Shown piece by piece: positions 1 through 9,039 of a stretch of DNA of 62,692 nucleotides. Location: positions 1 to 62,692 of the forward strand of contig NZ_AUBL01000023.1 in NCBI RefSeq assembly GCF_000429225.1, in the 5' to 3' direction. Each line of letters starts with the position of its first letter. Within the stretch, counting starts at the first letter, position 1. The notes under the pieces were generated by a model that saw nothing but the letters and a program-made list of their open reading frames with translations, was not told the DNA's origin and did no database searches. The DNA is from Actinomyces dentalis DSM 19115 (GTDB taxonomy: Bacteria > Actinomycetota > Actinomycetes > Actinomycetales > Actinomycetaceae). Position numbers and translations under genes: made by a program.

Positions 1-666
1 CGCTGCCTGATCCACGTCCACCGCGACACCGTGCGCGACCTGACCCTCCACCCCCGTACCACCCAGGGCCGCGCCCTGCTGGGACTGTCGCGCAAGCTCC
101 TGACCATCACCACCACCGACCAGGCCGCCCACTGGCTGACCGCGCTCAACGACTACGCCACCGAGTACCGCACCTGGCTCAACCAGCGCACCACCGCCCA
201 GGACGACCCCGCCACCGCGGCCGCCACCGGCAGGAAGTGGTGGTACACCCACCCCCGCACCCGCCGCGCCCACAGACGCCTGGAGCGTCTGGCCAAGCAG
301 GGAACTCTGTTCGCCTACCTGACCGGCCCCGCGGGCGAGCCCCGCCACACGCCCCTGGAGCGCACCACCAACCCCGTCGAAGCCATCAACGCCCAGGTCC
401 GCGCCACCCTGCGCCACCACCGCGGAGCCGGCCCCGACCACCAGGCCGCGATCATCGACTGGACCCTCGCCCGGCTCACCGAGCAGCCGCCCACACCGAC
501 CCAGGCGCTCAAGGCCTGGAACCAGGACGGCAGAAGACCGGCCGCACGCCTCCCCACCAGGAAGACCAGGACGAGCGCACGCCCCCACCCCGCCGGATGG
601 GGCACCACCCCCACCCCCGAGGAGGGCCTGTGGACGCGCAAGGGCTGGGCCGGACGCACCCACTGA
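1..666 (+). CDS. IS1249-like transposase, C-terminal part (cut by window edge)
   Basis: The frame is open from the first base and ends at TGA, leaving about 221 residues of a larger protein. The text HVHRDTVRDLTLHP, the tryptophan-rich KWWYTHPRTRR stretch and the TTNPVEAINAQVR segment are typical of IS1249-type transposases, relatives of the IS256/Mutator DDE group; the Glu in TNPVEA is the probable third catalytic acid. It would cut and join the ends of its own insertion sequence. The 5' half lies outside the window, so I cannot say whether the copy is intact. Downstream there is no gene until the SatD-like gene. An exact IS right end was not identified. Confidence 0.85.
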   Translation, partial: RCLIHVHRDTVRDLTLHPRTTQGRALLGLSRKLLTITTTDQAAHWLTALNDYATEYRTWLNQRTTAQDDPATAAATGRKWWYTHPRTRRAHRRLERLAKQGTLFAYLTGPAGEPRHTPLERTTNPVEAINAQVRATLRHHRGAGPDHQAAIIDWTLARLTEQPPTPTQALKAWNQDGRRPAARLPTRKTRTSARPHPAGWGTTPTPEEGLWTRKGWAGRTH

Positions 667-849
667 CCCCGACACGCCTCCTAAAACAACACACCCACGC
701 CTATAACCCCCATTTGAGCGCGCTCGGAACAGGAGCGGAGGCCGGTCGGGGGTCGATTGATGTCAGAGTAGCCCGGACCCGGCCCCCGCACCAGCCCCGG
801 GGCGGGCGCAGGACGATGATCCCGCTTGTACTCGCCGCAATATAAGTTA

Positions 850-855
850 TAGACT
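850..855 (+). promoter_or_regulatory. -10 element of SatD-like gene (leaderless)
   Basis: TAGACT lies five bases before the ATG at 861, within an AT-rich patch that stands out from its surroundings. The spacing suggests that transcription starts at or next to the start codon. The same core (ATAGACTTAA) precedes hicA at 22191. Confidence 0.6.
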
Positions 856-860
856 TAAGT

Positions 861-1523
861 ATGGCTGATGTGTGCGCGATCCTCATGGACATCGTCCGCT
901 CCCGCGACCTGGCCGACCGCGCCGACGCCCAGCGCCGCTTCGAGACCGTCCTGGCCGAGGCGGCCGAGGGCCTGGGGCTGATCGCGGCCCCCTGCGCCGC
1001 AGTCGGCGACGAGTTCCAGGCCCTCGCCCCCGCCCTCCCGGAGGCCCTCGCCCTCATCCTGCGCATACGGCTCCTCCTGCCCGAGGACCTCGACCTGCGC
1101 TTCGGCGTCGGGCGCGGCCGGACCGACCTCGCAGGCGGCTCCGGACCCCGCGCCCTCCAGGACGGCAGCGCCTGGCGGCTCGCCCGCGAGGCGATCGACC
1201 GCGCCCGCGCCCTCCAGGACGGCGGCGGCGCGTATGTGCGCACCCGGTACCGGGCCGACGACGGCGACGAGGCCCTCGTCAACGCCTTCCTGCTCCTGCG
1301 CGACCACGCCCTGGCCGGATTGAGTCCCAGGCAGCGCCGCATGCTCGCGGGCCTCACCGGGGGGCGCACGCAGGCGCGCATCGCCGCGGCCGAGGGCGTC
1401 AGCCAGGCCGCCGTCTCCCAGTTCGCCGTCTCCAAGGGGGCGGCCCTGCTCGCCGCCCACCGGCTGCTCATCGAGACGACCTCGCGGCGCCGCCCGCGCC
1501 CCGCTGCAGGCGGCGGCGCATGA
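861..1523 (+). CDS. SatD-like family protein
   Basis: A 220-residue protein beginning MADVCAILMDIVRSRDLADR, which fits the SatD family: an N-terminal domain with an early aspartate in a hydrophobic strand (ILMDIVRSRD), an AVGDEFQ motif around residue 47 and a C-terminal helix-turn-helix-like segment (LSPRQRRMLAG...ARIAAAEGVSQAAVSQ). The family is named after a Streptococcus gene near the SRP components; its biochemical role is not known to me. A leaderless-type promoter precedes it. Its stop overlaps the start of the TetR gene (ATGA), so the two are translated as a pair, and it may report to or be controlled with the exporter that follows. The family call rests on motif impression only. Confidence 0.7.
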   Translation: MADVCAILMDIVRSRDLADRADAQRRFETVLAEAAEGLGLIAAPCAAVGDEFQALAPALPEALALILRIRLLLPEDLDLRFGVGRGRTDLAGGSGPRALQDGSAWRLAREAIDRARALQDGGGAYVRTRYRADDGDEALVNAFLLLRDHALAGLSPRQRRMLAGLTGGRTQARIAAAEGVSQAAVSQFAVSKGAALLAAHRLLIETTSRRRPRPAAGGGA

Positions 1524-2161
1524 ACCGGCGCGGCCGCCGTCCGGCCGGCAGCCCGGACGCGCGCGAGGCGATCCTCGCCGCCGCCCGCGCGGCCTTCGCC
1601 CGCGACGGCTACAACACGTCCCTGCGGGGCGTGGCCCGTCAGGCGCGCGTCGACCCGGCCCTGGTCCACCACTACTTCCCCGAGCGCTCCGGGCTCTTCG
1701 TCGAGTCCGTCCTGGGCGCCCCGGACGGGCCCCCGATGGATCCCGCCCAGTTCGAGGAGGTCCAGCGGCTGCCCGACTCCGAGCAGGGCGAGGCCATCGT
1801 CCGGACCTTCGTCACCCAGTGGGACCGCATGGGGGAGGAGCGCTTCGCCGCGGTGGTGCGCGCCGCGCTCGGCAACCAGGCGGTGGTGGCGCGCATCCGC
1901 AGCATGGTCGTGGGCGGCGTGGTGACCCCCATGGTGAAGCGCGTGGCGCCCGACCGGGTGGAGCTGCGCTCCCAGCTGGTCGCCAGTCAGCTGATCGGCC
2001 TGGGGATGGCGCGGTGGGTGGCGCGGCTGGGGGCCGTGCGCGCGGCCGACGCGCGGGTGCTGGCGGCCGCCGTCGGCCCCACCATCCAGCGCTACCTCAC
2101 CGGCGACCTGGGGATCGGGTCCGACGACGGGCCCTTGCCGGAGGGGGTGCCGCGGACGTAG
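1520..2161 (+). CDS. TetR/AcrR-family transcriptional regulator
   Basis: A 213-residue repressor-type protein. The first ~55 residues hold the TetR DNA-binding domain (AREAILAAARAAFARDGY, then SLRGVARQARVDPALVHHYF, where the helix ending in HHYF is the recognition helix). The remaining ~150 residues would be the ligand-binding and dimer domain. The ATG overlaps the SatD-like stop codon, and an ABC exporter starts 10 bases after its end. This arrangement usually means the regulator controls the adjacent exporter. No obvious palindromic operator was recognised in the short spacer, and the inducer cannot be read from sequence. Confidence 0.9.
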   Translation: MNRRGRRPAGSPDAREAILAAARAAFARDGYNTSLRGVARQARVDPALVHHYFPERSGLFVESVLGAPDGPPMDPAQFEEVQRLPDSEQGEAIVRTFVTQWDRMGEERFAAVVRAALGNQAVVARIRSMVVGGVVTPMVKRVAPDRVELRSQLVASQLIGLGMARWVARLGAVRAADARVLAAAVGPTIQRYLTGDLGIGSDDGPLPEGVPRT

Positions 2162-2170
2162 ATTCATCAC

Positions 2171-3043
2171 ATGATGAAAAACGGTGCGGGCGCCCCGCCC
2201 GCCCCCGCGGTCGCCGTCCGGGGCCTGCGGGTGGCGCGCGGCGGGCGCGAGACCCTCCACGGCCTGTCCTTCACCCTCCCCGCGGGCTCCGTCACCGGCC
2301 TGCTCGGCCCCTCCGGCTGCGGCAAGACCACCCTCATGCGCACCCTCGTCGGCGTCCAGCGCTACGACGGCGAGGCCCGCGTCCTGGGCCACGAGCCCGC
2401 AGCCCCCGCCATCCGCGGCCGGGTCGGCTACGTCACCCAGGGGACCGCCGTCTACAAGGACCTCACCGCCCGACAGAACCTGCGCTACTTCGCCTCGCTG
2501 GCCGGCCCCCGCGCCCGCGACGTCGACGAGGTCCTGGCCGTCGTCGGCCTGACCGATCTGGCCGACCGGCGCGTGAGCACCTACTCCGGGGGCGAGGCCA
2601 ACCGGGCGTCGCTGGCCTGCGCCCTGGTCGCCGGCCCCGAGCTCCTCGTCCTCGACGAACCCACCGTCGGACTGGACCCCCTCACCCGCGAGGACCTGTG
2701 GGACGCCTTCCAGGACCTGGCCGCGCAGGGCGCCACGCTCCTGGTCTCCAGCCACGTCATGGACGAGGCCTTCCGCTGCGGCTCGGTCCTGCTCATGCGC
2801 GACGGGCGCCTGCTGGCCGCCACCACCGCCCCCGAGCTGCTCGAGCGCACCGGGGCCGCCACCCTCGACGAGGCCTTCCTCGCCGTCATCCGCCGCGGCG
2901 GCGACGCCGGCCGGGACGGAGCCGGTCGGGAGGACGACGACGGCGCTCGCGGCGAGGATGGCCAGAGCGGCGCTCGCGGCGGCGGGGCCCGCGGCACCGC
3001 CGGCCGGGATGGGGCCCTCCAGGATGCGGAGGCCGCCCGATGA
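2171..3043 (+). CDS. ABC-2 exporter ATP-binding protein
   Basis: ATPase subunit of 290 residues that would power the permease encoded immediately downstream. Visible motifs are Walker A GPSGCGKTT (about residue 49), the Q-loop region VGYVTQGTAVYKDL, a signature region YSGGEANR, Walker B LLVLDEPTVGLD and the H-loop SSHVMDEA. This is a DrrA/CcmA-like profile of drug or lipid exporters. After residue ~245 there is a charged, Gly/Arg/Asp-rich tail of about 45 residues that is not part of the ABC fold. The last codons overlap the permease start (ATGA). The transported substrate is unknown. Confidence 0.93.
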   Translation: MMKNGAGAPPAPAVAVRGLRVARGGRETLHGLSFTLPAGSVTGLLGPSGCGKTTLMRTLVGVQRYDGEARVLGHEPAAPAIRGRVGYVTQGTAVYKDLTARQNLRYFASLAGPRARDVDEVLAVVGLTDLADRRVSTYSGGEANRASLACALVAGPELLVLDEPTVGLDPLTREDLWDAFQDLAAQGATLLVSSHVMDEAFRCGSVLLMRDGRLLAATTAPELLERTGAATLDEAFLAVIRRGGDAGRDGAGREDDDGARGEDGQSGARGGGARGTAGRDGALQDAEAAR

Positions 3044-3786
3044 ACATCCGCACCTACGCCGCCACCGTCCGCCGCGTGCTGGCCCAGCTCGTCGCCGACC
3101 GGCGCACCCTCGGCCTCATCCTGGCCGTTCCCGCGGCCCTGCTCACCCTGCTGTACTTCGTCTACCGCGACTACCCCGGCGCGACGGTCCTGTTCAACCG
3201 CATCGCCGTGTCCATGATGGCGATCCTGCCGATGATCGTCATGTTCCTCGTCACGAGCGTGACCATGCTGCGCGAACGCGGCTCGGGCACCCTGGAGCGC
3301 CTGTGGACCACGCCCCTGCACCGCGCCGACCTCCTGCTCGGCTACGCCACGGCCTTCACCGTCGTCGCCGTGGGCCAGTCGCTCATCCTGTGCGTCGTGG
3401 CCGCGCGGTTCCTCGACGTGGAGATCGCCGCCTCCTGGGCCTGGGTGGTCCTGACCGCCCTCGTCGACGCCTTCCTGGGCGTGGCCCTGGGGCTGTTCGT
3501 CTCGGCCTTCGCCCGTACCGAGTTCCAGGCCGTCCAGTTCATGCCCGTGGTCGTCGGCCCGCAGATCTTCCTGTGCGGCCTGCTCGTCGCCCGCGACCAG
3601 ATGCCCCGCGCCCTGGAGCTGTGCAGCAACGTCCTGCCCATGAGCTGGGCCGTCGACGCCGTCGGCGAGCTCACCGCGAACGCGACCCCCACCGCCGACT
3701 TCGCGCTCGACATGGTCCTCCTGGCGGCCGGCGGACTCGTCGTCCTCACCGTGGCCGCCCTCACCGTGCCGCGCCGGACCCGTTGA
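3040..3786 (+). CDS. ABC-2 type exporter permease
   Basis: A 248-residue integral membrane protein with about six membrane spans: LILAVPAALLTLLYFVYR, a second span after MMAILPMIVMFLVTS, others ending in the last segment LAAGGLVVLTVAALTV. The loop with MLRERGSGTLERLWTTPLHRADLL is a hallmark of ABC-2 (DrrB/NodJ-like) permeases. It overlaps the ATPase gene by four bases, so the two would be made together as one exporter under the TetR regulator. The start ATG is set by that overlap. Nothing in the sequence identifies the substrate. Confidence 0.92.
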   Translation: MNIRTYAATVRRVLAQLVADRRTLGLILAVPAALLTLLYFVYRDYPGATVLFNRIAVSMMAILPMIVMFLVTSVTMLRERGSGTLERLWTTPLHRADLLLGYATAFTVVAVGQSLILCVVAARFLDVEIAASWAWVVLTALVDAFLGVALGLFVSAFARTEFQAVQFMPVVVGPQIFLCGLLVARDQMPRALELCSNVLPMSWAVDAVGELTANATPTADFALDMVLLAAGGLVVLTVAALTVPRRTR

Positions 3787-4045
3787 CCCCGCCGCCGGAC
3801 CGGGCGCTCCGCCGGGTCGGGCGCTCCGCCGCCGGTCCCCGCCGTCGCCGCTGGCGTGGAACCTGCCGCCGTTTGCCCCACCGTCAGTCGACTCCGTCGT
3901 TGACCCCGGCCAGCGCAGCGCTGCCCGGTCGTCGACGGTCCTCGTCAGCACCGACCGGTCCCGCCGTCGTTGACCCCGGCGGTCGGAGCGGCGCCCCGGC
4001 CATGAGGCGCCAGCAGACGCCCTGGCCGCGGGGTCGCCGCCCGAC

Positions 4046-4051
4046 TACCGT
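4046..4051 (+). promoter_or_regulatory. -10 element of EamA transporter gene
   Basis: TACCGT followed by seven bases and GTG at 4059. The spacing is that of the leaderless promoters elsewhere in the window and is the reason for preferring the GTG at 4059 over the one at 4050. Confidence 0.5.
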
Positions 4052-4058
4052 GACTCCC

Positions 4059-4952
4059 GTGTGGCTCCTGTTCGCCTGCGGCTCCGCCCTGTTCGCGGGA
4101 CTGACCGCCATCCTGGCCAAGCAGGGTGTGCGCACCACCGACTCCACCCTCGCCACAGCCCTGCGCACCCCGGTCGTCCTCGTCGGGGCGTGGGCCATGA
4201 CCGTGCTCAGCGGCTCGATCCGCGAGCTCGGCGCCGTCGACGCCCGCAGCCTCGCCTGCCTCATCGCCTCGGGCCTGGCCACCGGCGCCTCCTGGCTGTG
4301 CTACTTCAAAGCGCTTCAGCTCGGGGACGTCAGCCGGGTCACCCCCGTCGACAAGATGAGCACGGTCCTGACCGTCATTATGGCGGTGGCGCTCCTGGGG
4401 GAGGACCTCGGCGCCCTGGGCGCCCTCGGACTGGTCCTGGTCACTGCCGGCACGCTCCTCATGCTGCGCGGTGAAGACCTGCGCGCCCTGGCTCGCTCAC
4501 CGGCCGGGGGCGGCGGCTGGCTGGTCTACGCGATCGGCTCCGCCGTGTTCGCCGCCCTCACCGCGATCCTGGGCAAGGTCGGCGTCACCGCGGTGCCCTC
4601 CGACCTGGGCACCGCCATCCGCACCGGCGTCGTCCTGGTCATGGCCTGGGTCATGGTCGGCGTGACCGGGCGCCACGGGGGTGCCGGCACCGAGCGCCGC
4701 GAGGGCGCCTGTGGCGTGCCGCGCGGCGAGATGGCCTGGATACTCGCCTCCGGCGTCGCCACCTGCGCCTCCTGGCTGTGCTACTTCCGGGCCCTCCAGG
4801 ACGGGCCCGCCAGCGTCGTCGTGCCCGTCGACAAGCTCAGCATTCTGGTCTCCGTCGCCTTCTCGGTCCTCGTCCTGCGCGAGCGCGTGGGCGCTCGGGC
4901 GCTGGTCGGCCTGGCCGTCCTCGTGGCGGGGACCGTGGCCCTGGCTGTTTAG
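4059..4952 (+). CDS. EamA/DMT-family transporter
   Basis: A 297-residue membrane protein made of two homologous halves, each opening with the same motif (GSALFAGLTAILAKQGV near the start, GSAVFAALTAILGKVGV at about residue 157) and each containing ASWLCYF followed by VTPVDK/VVPVDK. This internal duplication and about ten hydrophobic spans mark the EamA (drug/metabolite transporter) superfamily. It would carry a small metabolite across the cell membrane; the substrate is not predictable. It is separated by 272 bases from the ABC exporter and likely has its own promoter. GTG at 4050 is an alternative start. Confidence 0.88.
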   Translation: MWLLFACGSALFAGLTAILAKQGVRTTDSTLATALRTPVVLVGAWAMTVLSGSIRELGAVDARSLACLIASGLATGASWLCYFKALQLGDVSRVTPVDKMSTVLTVIMAVALLGEDLGALGALGLVLVTAGTLLMLRGEDLRALARSPAGGGGWLVYAIGSAVFAALTAILGKVGVTAVPSDLGTAIRTGVVLVMAWVMVGVTGRHGGAGTERREGACGVPRGEMAWILASGVATCASWLCYFRALQDGPASVVVPVDKLSILVSVAFSVLVLRERVGARALVGLAVLVAGTVALAV

Positions 4953-5127
4953 CGATGCGAGACGCCGCCGCACCCGGGGGCTCGCTGGCTTCAGCTGCTC
5001 GGGCCCGATCCCGCTGCACCTGAGCCGCCGCCGCGTCGGGGGACTCGCCGCCATCCCGCTGGCGGGCGCCATCACCTGCGGGGAACCGCCGCCGCGCCAG
5101 GGGGTTCACCCGGAACGCACCCCATTG

Positions 5128-5273
5128 GCGGCGGAAAAAGGTGGCCGGCGCGTACCTTTAAGGGCGTCCGGCGGGTCCGGCCATTCGATGAACGGCGTCA
5201 TTCCGCCATTCCCCGAGCGGGCGAGGCGGGGACGGGGTACTAAAAGTATGCGGGAGCCACCTTTTTCCGCCGC
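5128..5273. repeat. Inverted repeat, 18-bp perfect arms
   Basis: GCGGCGGAAAAAGGTGGC at 5128-5145 is matched exactly by its reverse complement at 5256-5273. Between the arms are 110 bases that include a weaker inner pair (around GCGTACCTTTA and TAAAAGTATGC). It lies downstream of the EamA gene. It could be a small palindromic mobile repeat or a transcript-end structure; a run of five A/T sits in each arm, but there is no terminal U-tract. Confidence 0.6.
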
Positions 5274-5534
5274 GAGAACCCCGACGAACCTCATCTCGCC
5301 GGAGGGACGCTGGGCGGGTGGGGGTCCGCGGCGCCTTCGAGCCCGCCGGGGTGGGTTTCGGGGGAGCGGCGCGAAGCCGGGACCGCTGCGGGTCGCCAAG
5401 GCGGTGCCGGGGGTCGCGCCCGCGATGTCGGGGCGGGCACTGCCGGGCCCGGATGTACTTACTGCCGGGCCCGGATGCGCGGCATCGGTCCGACCCGGGC
5501 GATTCTGCACATCCGATCGGGACCGGTTGACGGT

Positions 5535-5545
5535 GAAGCTTATTC
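5535..5545 (-). repeat. Orphan terminal repeat of family A element
   Basis: GAAGCTTATTC differs by one base from the family A terminal repeat. The 70 bases after it match the peptide-like end of the other copies: read on the minus strand they give EQTITAALSLYVFKTAF then stop, compared with EQTITAALPLYVFNHP at 22798. The copy is interrupted at 5626 by a complete element. It is therefore read as an older copy that was split by a later insertion. Confidence 0.5.
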
Positions 5546-5625
5546 AGAAGGCGGTTTTGAAGACGTAGAGTGAGAGTGCTGCGGTGATGGTCTGTTCGAA
5601 TATGTGCAGGGGGCGGCGGTAGTCG

Positions 5626-6058
5626 GAAGGTTATTCAGCGGGTTCATGGCGGCGTTCTCCTTGGAGCACTTGAATGCCGTTTGACCACCGTCCAACCGTC
5701 GTTCTCGAGGGTGAAATGCGCATCTCGACGCCCGGGGCGCAGCGGCGCCGGGCGCCGCGGTCCGCGAGATCGTCGGGTGACCGCCGAGATCGTCACTTAA
5801 CCCGCGAGCACGTCTGCTAGAGGTACGTGCTCGCGGGTTAAGTGACGATCTCGCGGGTTGAGTGACGATCTCGCGAGTCGGCCGCGTCACGACATGCGAG
5901 ACGCCGTCCCACCATGCGGGATGCGCCGTCGAGGCGAAGCGGGGAGACGCACTCGGACGCCTTCGCAACAACCCTTCGGACGAGGAGGACCCCTCCGAGC
6001 AGATCGCCGCCACAACCTTCATGCTCCATGTCTTCAAAGCCACCCCCGAATAACCTTC
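5626..6058. mobile_element. Family A repeat element, copy 1 (MITE-like)
   Basis: This 433-bp element is bounded by inverted 11-mers, GAAGGTTATTC at the left and GAATAACCTTC at the right. Reverse-complemented, it aligns along its whole length with the element at 23316-23771: the peptide-like end, the block CATGGTGGGACGGCGTCTCG, the 20-bp hairpin array and the end segment AAGGAGAACGCCGCCATGAA. It encodes no transposase, so if mobile it depends on one elsewhere. Whether the terminal repeats are longer than 11 bp is unclear, and no target duplication is convincing here. Confidence 0.7.
5785..5853. repeat. Perfect 29-bp hairpin of 20-bp word W1
   Basis: The arms 5785-5813 and 5825-5853 are exact reverse complements, separated by the 11-base loop CTGCTAGAGGT. 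Each arm contains the 20-bp unit CGCGAGATCGTCACTTAACC in whole or part, and further diverged units flank the hairpin from about 5762 to 5879. The same hairpin with the same loop recurs at 34.66 kb and 62.31 kb. Confidence 0.85.
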
Positions 6059-6405
6059 GAGAGTCCGTCCACTGGAAATCGACATTCCAGAAAAATCTCG
6101 GAATCATGCGGAAAACCCCGAACCCACCCGCAGGAGCGCCCCTGTCCAATGTACAGCACCCCGCCCGGCCCGAGAGGAGCCGCATCGCCCGGGAGCGATC
6201 CTCCGCCAGGCCCCTACCGAGAACCCGGCCCCGCCCGAACTCCGCAGGAGGCCGCCCCGCCGCGCCGATCCCATCCTCCGGGTCGCCGGTTCCGGTGAGA
6301 AAGGCTCGGTAAGATGATAGTCAGCAGCGAGTGGATCCCGCTTACCCGTGAAGGGGACGCCGGTGTTTTCACTCTCGATGGTGAATGGTTCTGAGGAGGA
6401 CGAAT

Positions 6406-6978
6406 ATGGAGGAGATACGGCTGGGGCCGATCGAGTGGGGCGTCGTGACGGCTCACCACCTCTGGGGCATGGGTGTGCGTCTGGAGGAGTCCGGTGATGA
6501 TGGGGTCATCGTCCTGGACTCCATTCACGACGACTTCCTGCGCTGCAACGGGGAGTACTGGCCCGAGATCGGCGAGCGCATCCGGGTGCGCAGGTACATC
6601 TACAATAATAAGGAATTGCGCCTGACCAGCCGGGACAGCGCCATGGAGGGCCTGGTGAACGGGTACGACCCGCCGCGCCAGTACCCGCTCCCGGAGGGGT
6701 TCGGGCCGGTCGAGGAGGGGACGGTCGTCGCCCACCGCGACTGGGGCGTGGAGGTGCGCCTGGACTCCGGGAGGGTCGGGCAATTGCGGGCCCGGCTCAT
6801 GGAGGAGAGCGCCGATCCCTCTCCCGAGGAGCGCTGGCCCGGGATCGGCGAGCGGGTCCGCGTCCGGCCCCTGGGCCTCTGGCCCGACGGCGGCCTGCGA
6901 CTGAGCGGCAGACCCAGCTGCGTGGACCGGATGCCCAGACGCTACCGGTGGCCGGGGAGGCGACCCACCTCAAAGTGA
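6406..6978 (+). CDS. Tandem S1-like (OB-fold) protein, function unknown
   Basis: A 190-residue acidic protein made of two similar halves. Each has GxVxAHxxWGxxVRL near its start (GVVTAHHLWGMGVRLEE and GTVVAHRDWGVEVRLDS), then WPxIGERxRVR and a final strand ending in LRLTSR or LRLSGR. That pattern is the S1/OB nucleic-acid-binding fold, as in S1-like immunity or ribosome-associated proteins. The start at 6406 is chosen because GAGGAGG lies seven bases upstream; an in-frame ATG at 6385 lacks such a site. It stands alone between two repeat-rich gaps. A role in RNA binding is inferred from fold only. Confidence 0.7.
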   Translation: MEEIRLGPIEWGVVTAHHLWGMGVRLEESGDDGVIVLDSIHDDFLRCNGEYWPEIGERIRVRRYIYNNKELRLTSRDSAMEGLVNGYDPPRQYPLPEGFGPVEEGTVVAHRDWGVEVRLDSGRVGQLRARLMEESADPSPEERWPGIGERVRVRPLGLWPDGGLRLSGRPSCVDRMPRRYRWPGRRPTSK

Positions 6979-7312
6979 GACGCCCCGGCGTGAGACGCCC
7001 CGCCGCCCGGCCCCGAGACCCGACTCATGACGCCTGGCGGGGCGAAGGCGCTTCTTCTCCTGGGATGACGAACCTTTCCCGCCAGAAGGATCCCGGGGCC
7101 GGCCGGGATCGGCGTGGTGAGGATCTGGAACGGAACAAGACGGCGAGGTCCCGCGCGCCGCCCTCACCCTCGCATCCGCCGTCCCCGTCACTGCGTCGAT
7201 CCGGGCCGTCGGGCTGCGGCTCCTGATGAGGCGGGCTTATTTTTCTCACGGGAGCGGACTCCGTTATACCGCTCCCCGGGAATGCGTCCAGACGCCCTCC
7301 GAATAGCCCTCC
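6979..7312. other. Non-coding stretch
   Basis: No gene is supported. Short segments here (CCAGAAGGATCCCGG, GGAACGGAACAAG) resemble bases 18005-18030 beside the second repeat family, so this stretch may be a decayed left part of that family's copy at 7313. Confidence 0.4.
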
Positions 7313-7470
7313 GACTTACGTAATGCGAGTTCAGTGCGACGGAATCCACCCCGGCTCGCACGGTGCGAGCTCAGCGCGACAGAATCCACCTGCGCTAGAT
7401 CCGCGCCAGCCCATCTCGCACAATGCGAGCCCAGATGACATCACCAAAACGATCCCCCGGGGGTCGTCCC
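7313..7470 (+). repeat. Family B repeat, copy 1
   Basis: About 158 bp with the order shared by three copies in the window: CGTAATGCGAG, a second palindrome CTCGCACGGTGCGAG, a third CTCGCACAATGCGAG, then GATGACATCACCAAAACGA and a C/G run. The copies differ by roughly a fifth of their bases but keep the palindromes and the spacing. The strong conservation of the palindromes suggests protein-binding or hairpin function. Confidence 0.7.
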
Positions 7471-7500
7471 GGTGCGGTATGCCACTGGGCCTGCGGCCTG

Positions 7501-7593
7501 CGTCTGCTACGCTCCTTCACCCTCTGCTGTACGAGAAAAACGAGCGTAGCGAAGGGTGAAGGGGCGTAGCAGCGGAAAAGGGGCGTAGCAGAC
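7501..7593. repeat. W3 word array upstream of phoH
   Basis: GTCTGCTACGC at 7502 pairs with GCGTAGCAGAC ending at 7593; between them the unit AGGGTGAAGGGGCGTAGCAG occurs in inverted orientation at least twice (CTTCACCCTCTGCTG on one side, GAAGGGTGAAGGGGCGTAGC and GGAAAAGGGGCGTAGCAG on the other). Units are 19-20 bp apart. The same word recurs at 34.5 kb. Here it lies 123 bases before the phoH -10 and might influence it. Confidence 0.7.
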
Positions 7594-7715
7594 GATCCGG
7601 TGCGGCTCCTCACACGGCCCCGGCCGCTCTTCCGCCGAGCCGTCCCTAAGGCGCCCGCTGGGCCGGCGCGCGCCCGAACCCCGACACGCTCGGATGATGG
7701 ACGGCGGCGAGCCGC

Positions 7716-7721
7716 TAGGAT
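7716..7721 (+). promoter_or_regulatory. -10 element of phoH (leaderless)
   Basis: TAGGAT followed by seven bases and ATG at 7729. This places the transcription start at the start codon and selects this ATG over earlier in-frame starts. Confidence 0.6.
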
Positions 7722-7728
7722 CGGGGCG

Positions 7729-9035
<1,307 letters not shown>

Positions 9036-9039
<4 letters not shown>

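Larger units (their letters stand above)
4953..5625. other. Non-coding stretch with inverted repeat and element end
   Basis: No gene is supported here. The stretch contains an 18-bp perfect inverted repeat (described separately), a duplicated TACTTACTGCCGGGCCCGGAT-like segment near 5445-5475, and the end of an older copy of the GAAGGTTATTC-bounded element at 5535. The open frames read through it have no recognisable protein character. Confidence 0.7.

Noticed and set aside
701-2755. Very long minus-strand ORFs opposite strong genes (for example 684 residues here, 1249 residues opposite putA)
   Set aside because: They mirror the G/C-rich third positions of the real plus-strand genes and have Gly/Arg/Ala-rich text with no domain.
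4953-5625. tRNA or other structured RNA gene in the first long gap
   Set aside because: No cloverleaf, no T-arm consensus and no CCA-type end were found here or in the other gaps.
7240-7260. TTATTTTTCT as an intrinsic terminator
   Set aside because: No stable stem precedes the T-run in either direction.
7323-7559. Conserved small ORF (MRxQxD...) in all three family B copies
   Set aside because: The frame is open in all copies, but the copies are simply the same DNA at the same length; changes between them are mostly non-synonymous, and the palindromes are what is conserved.
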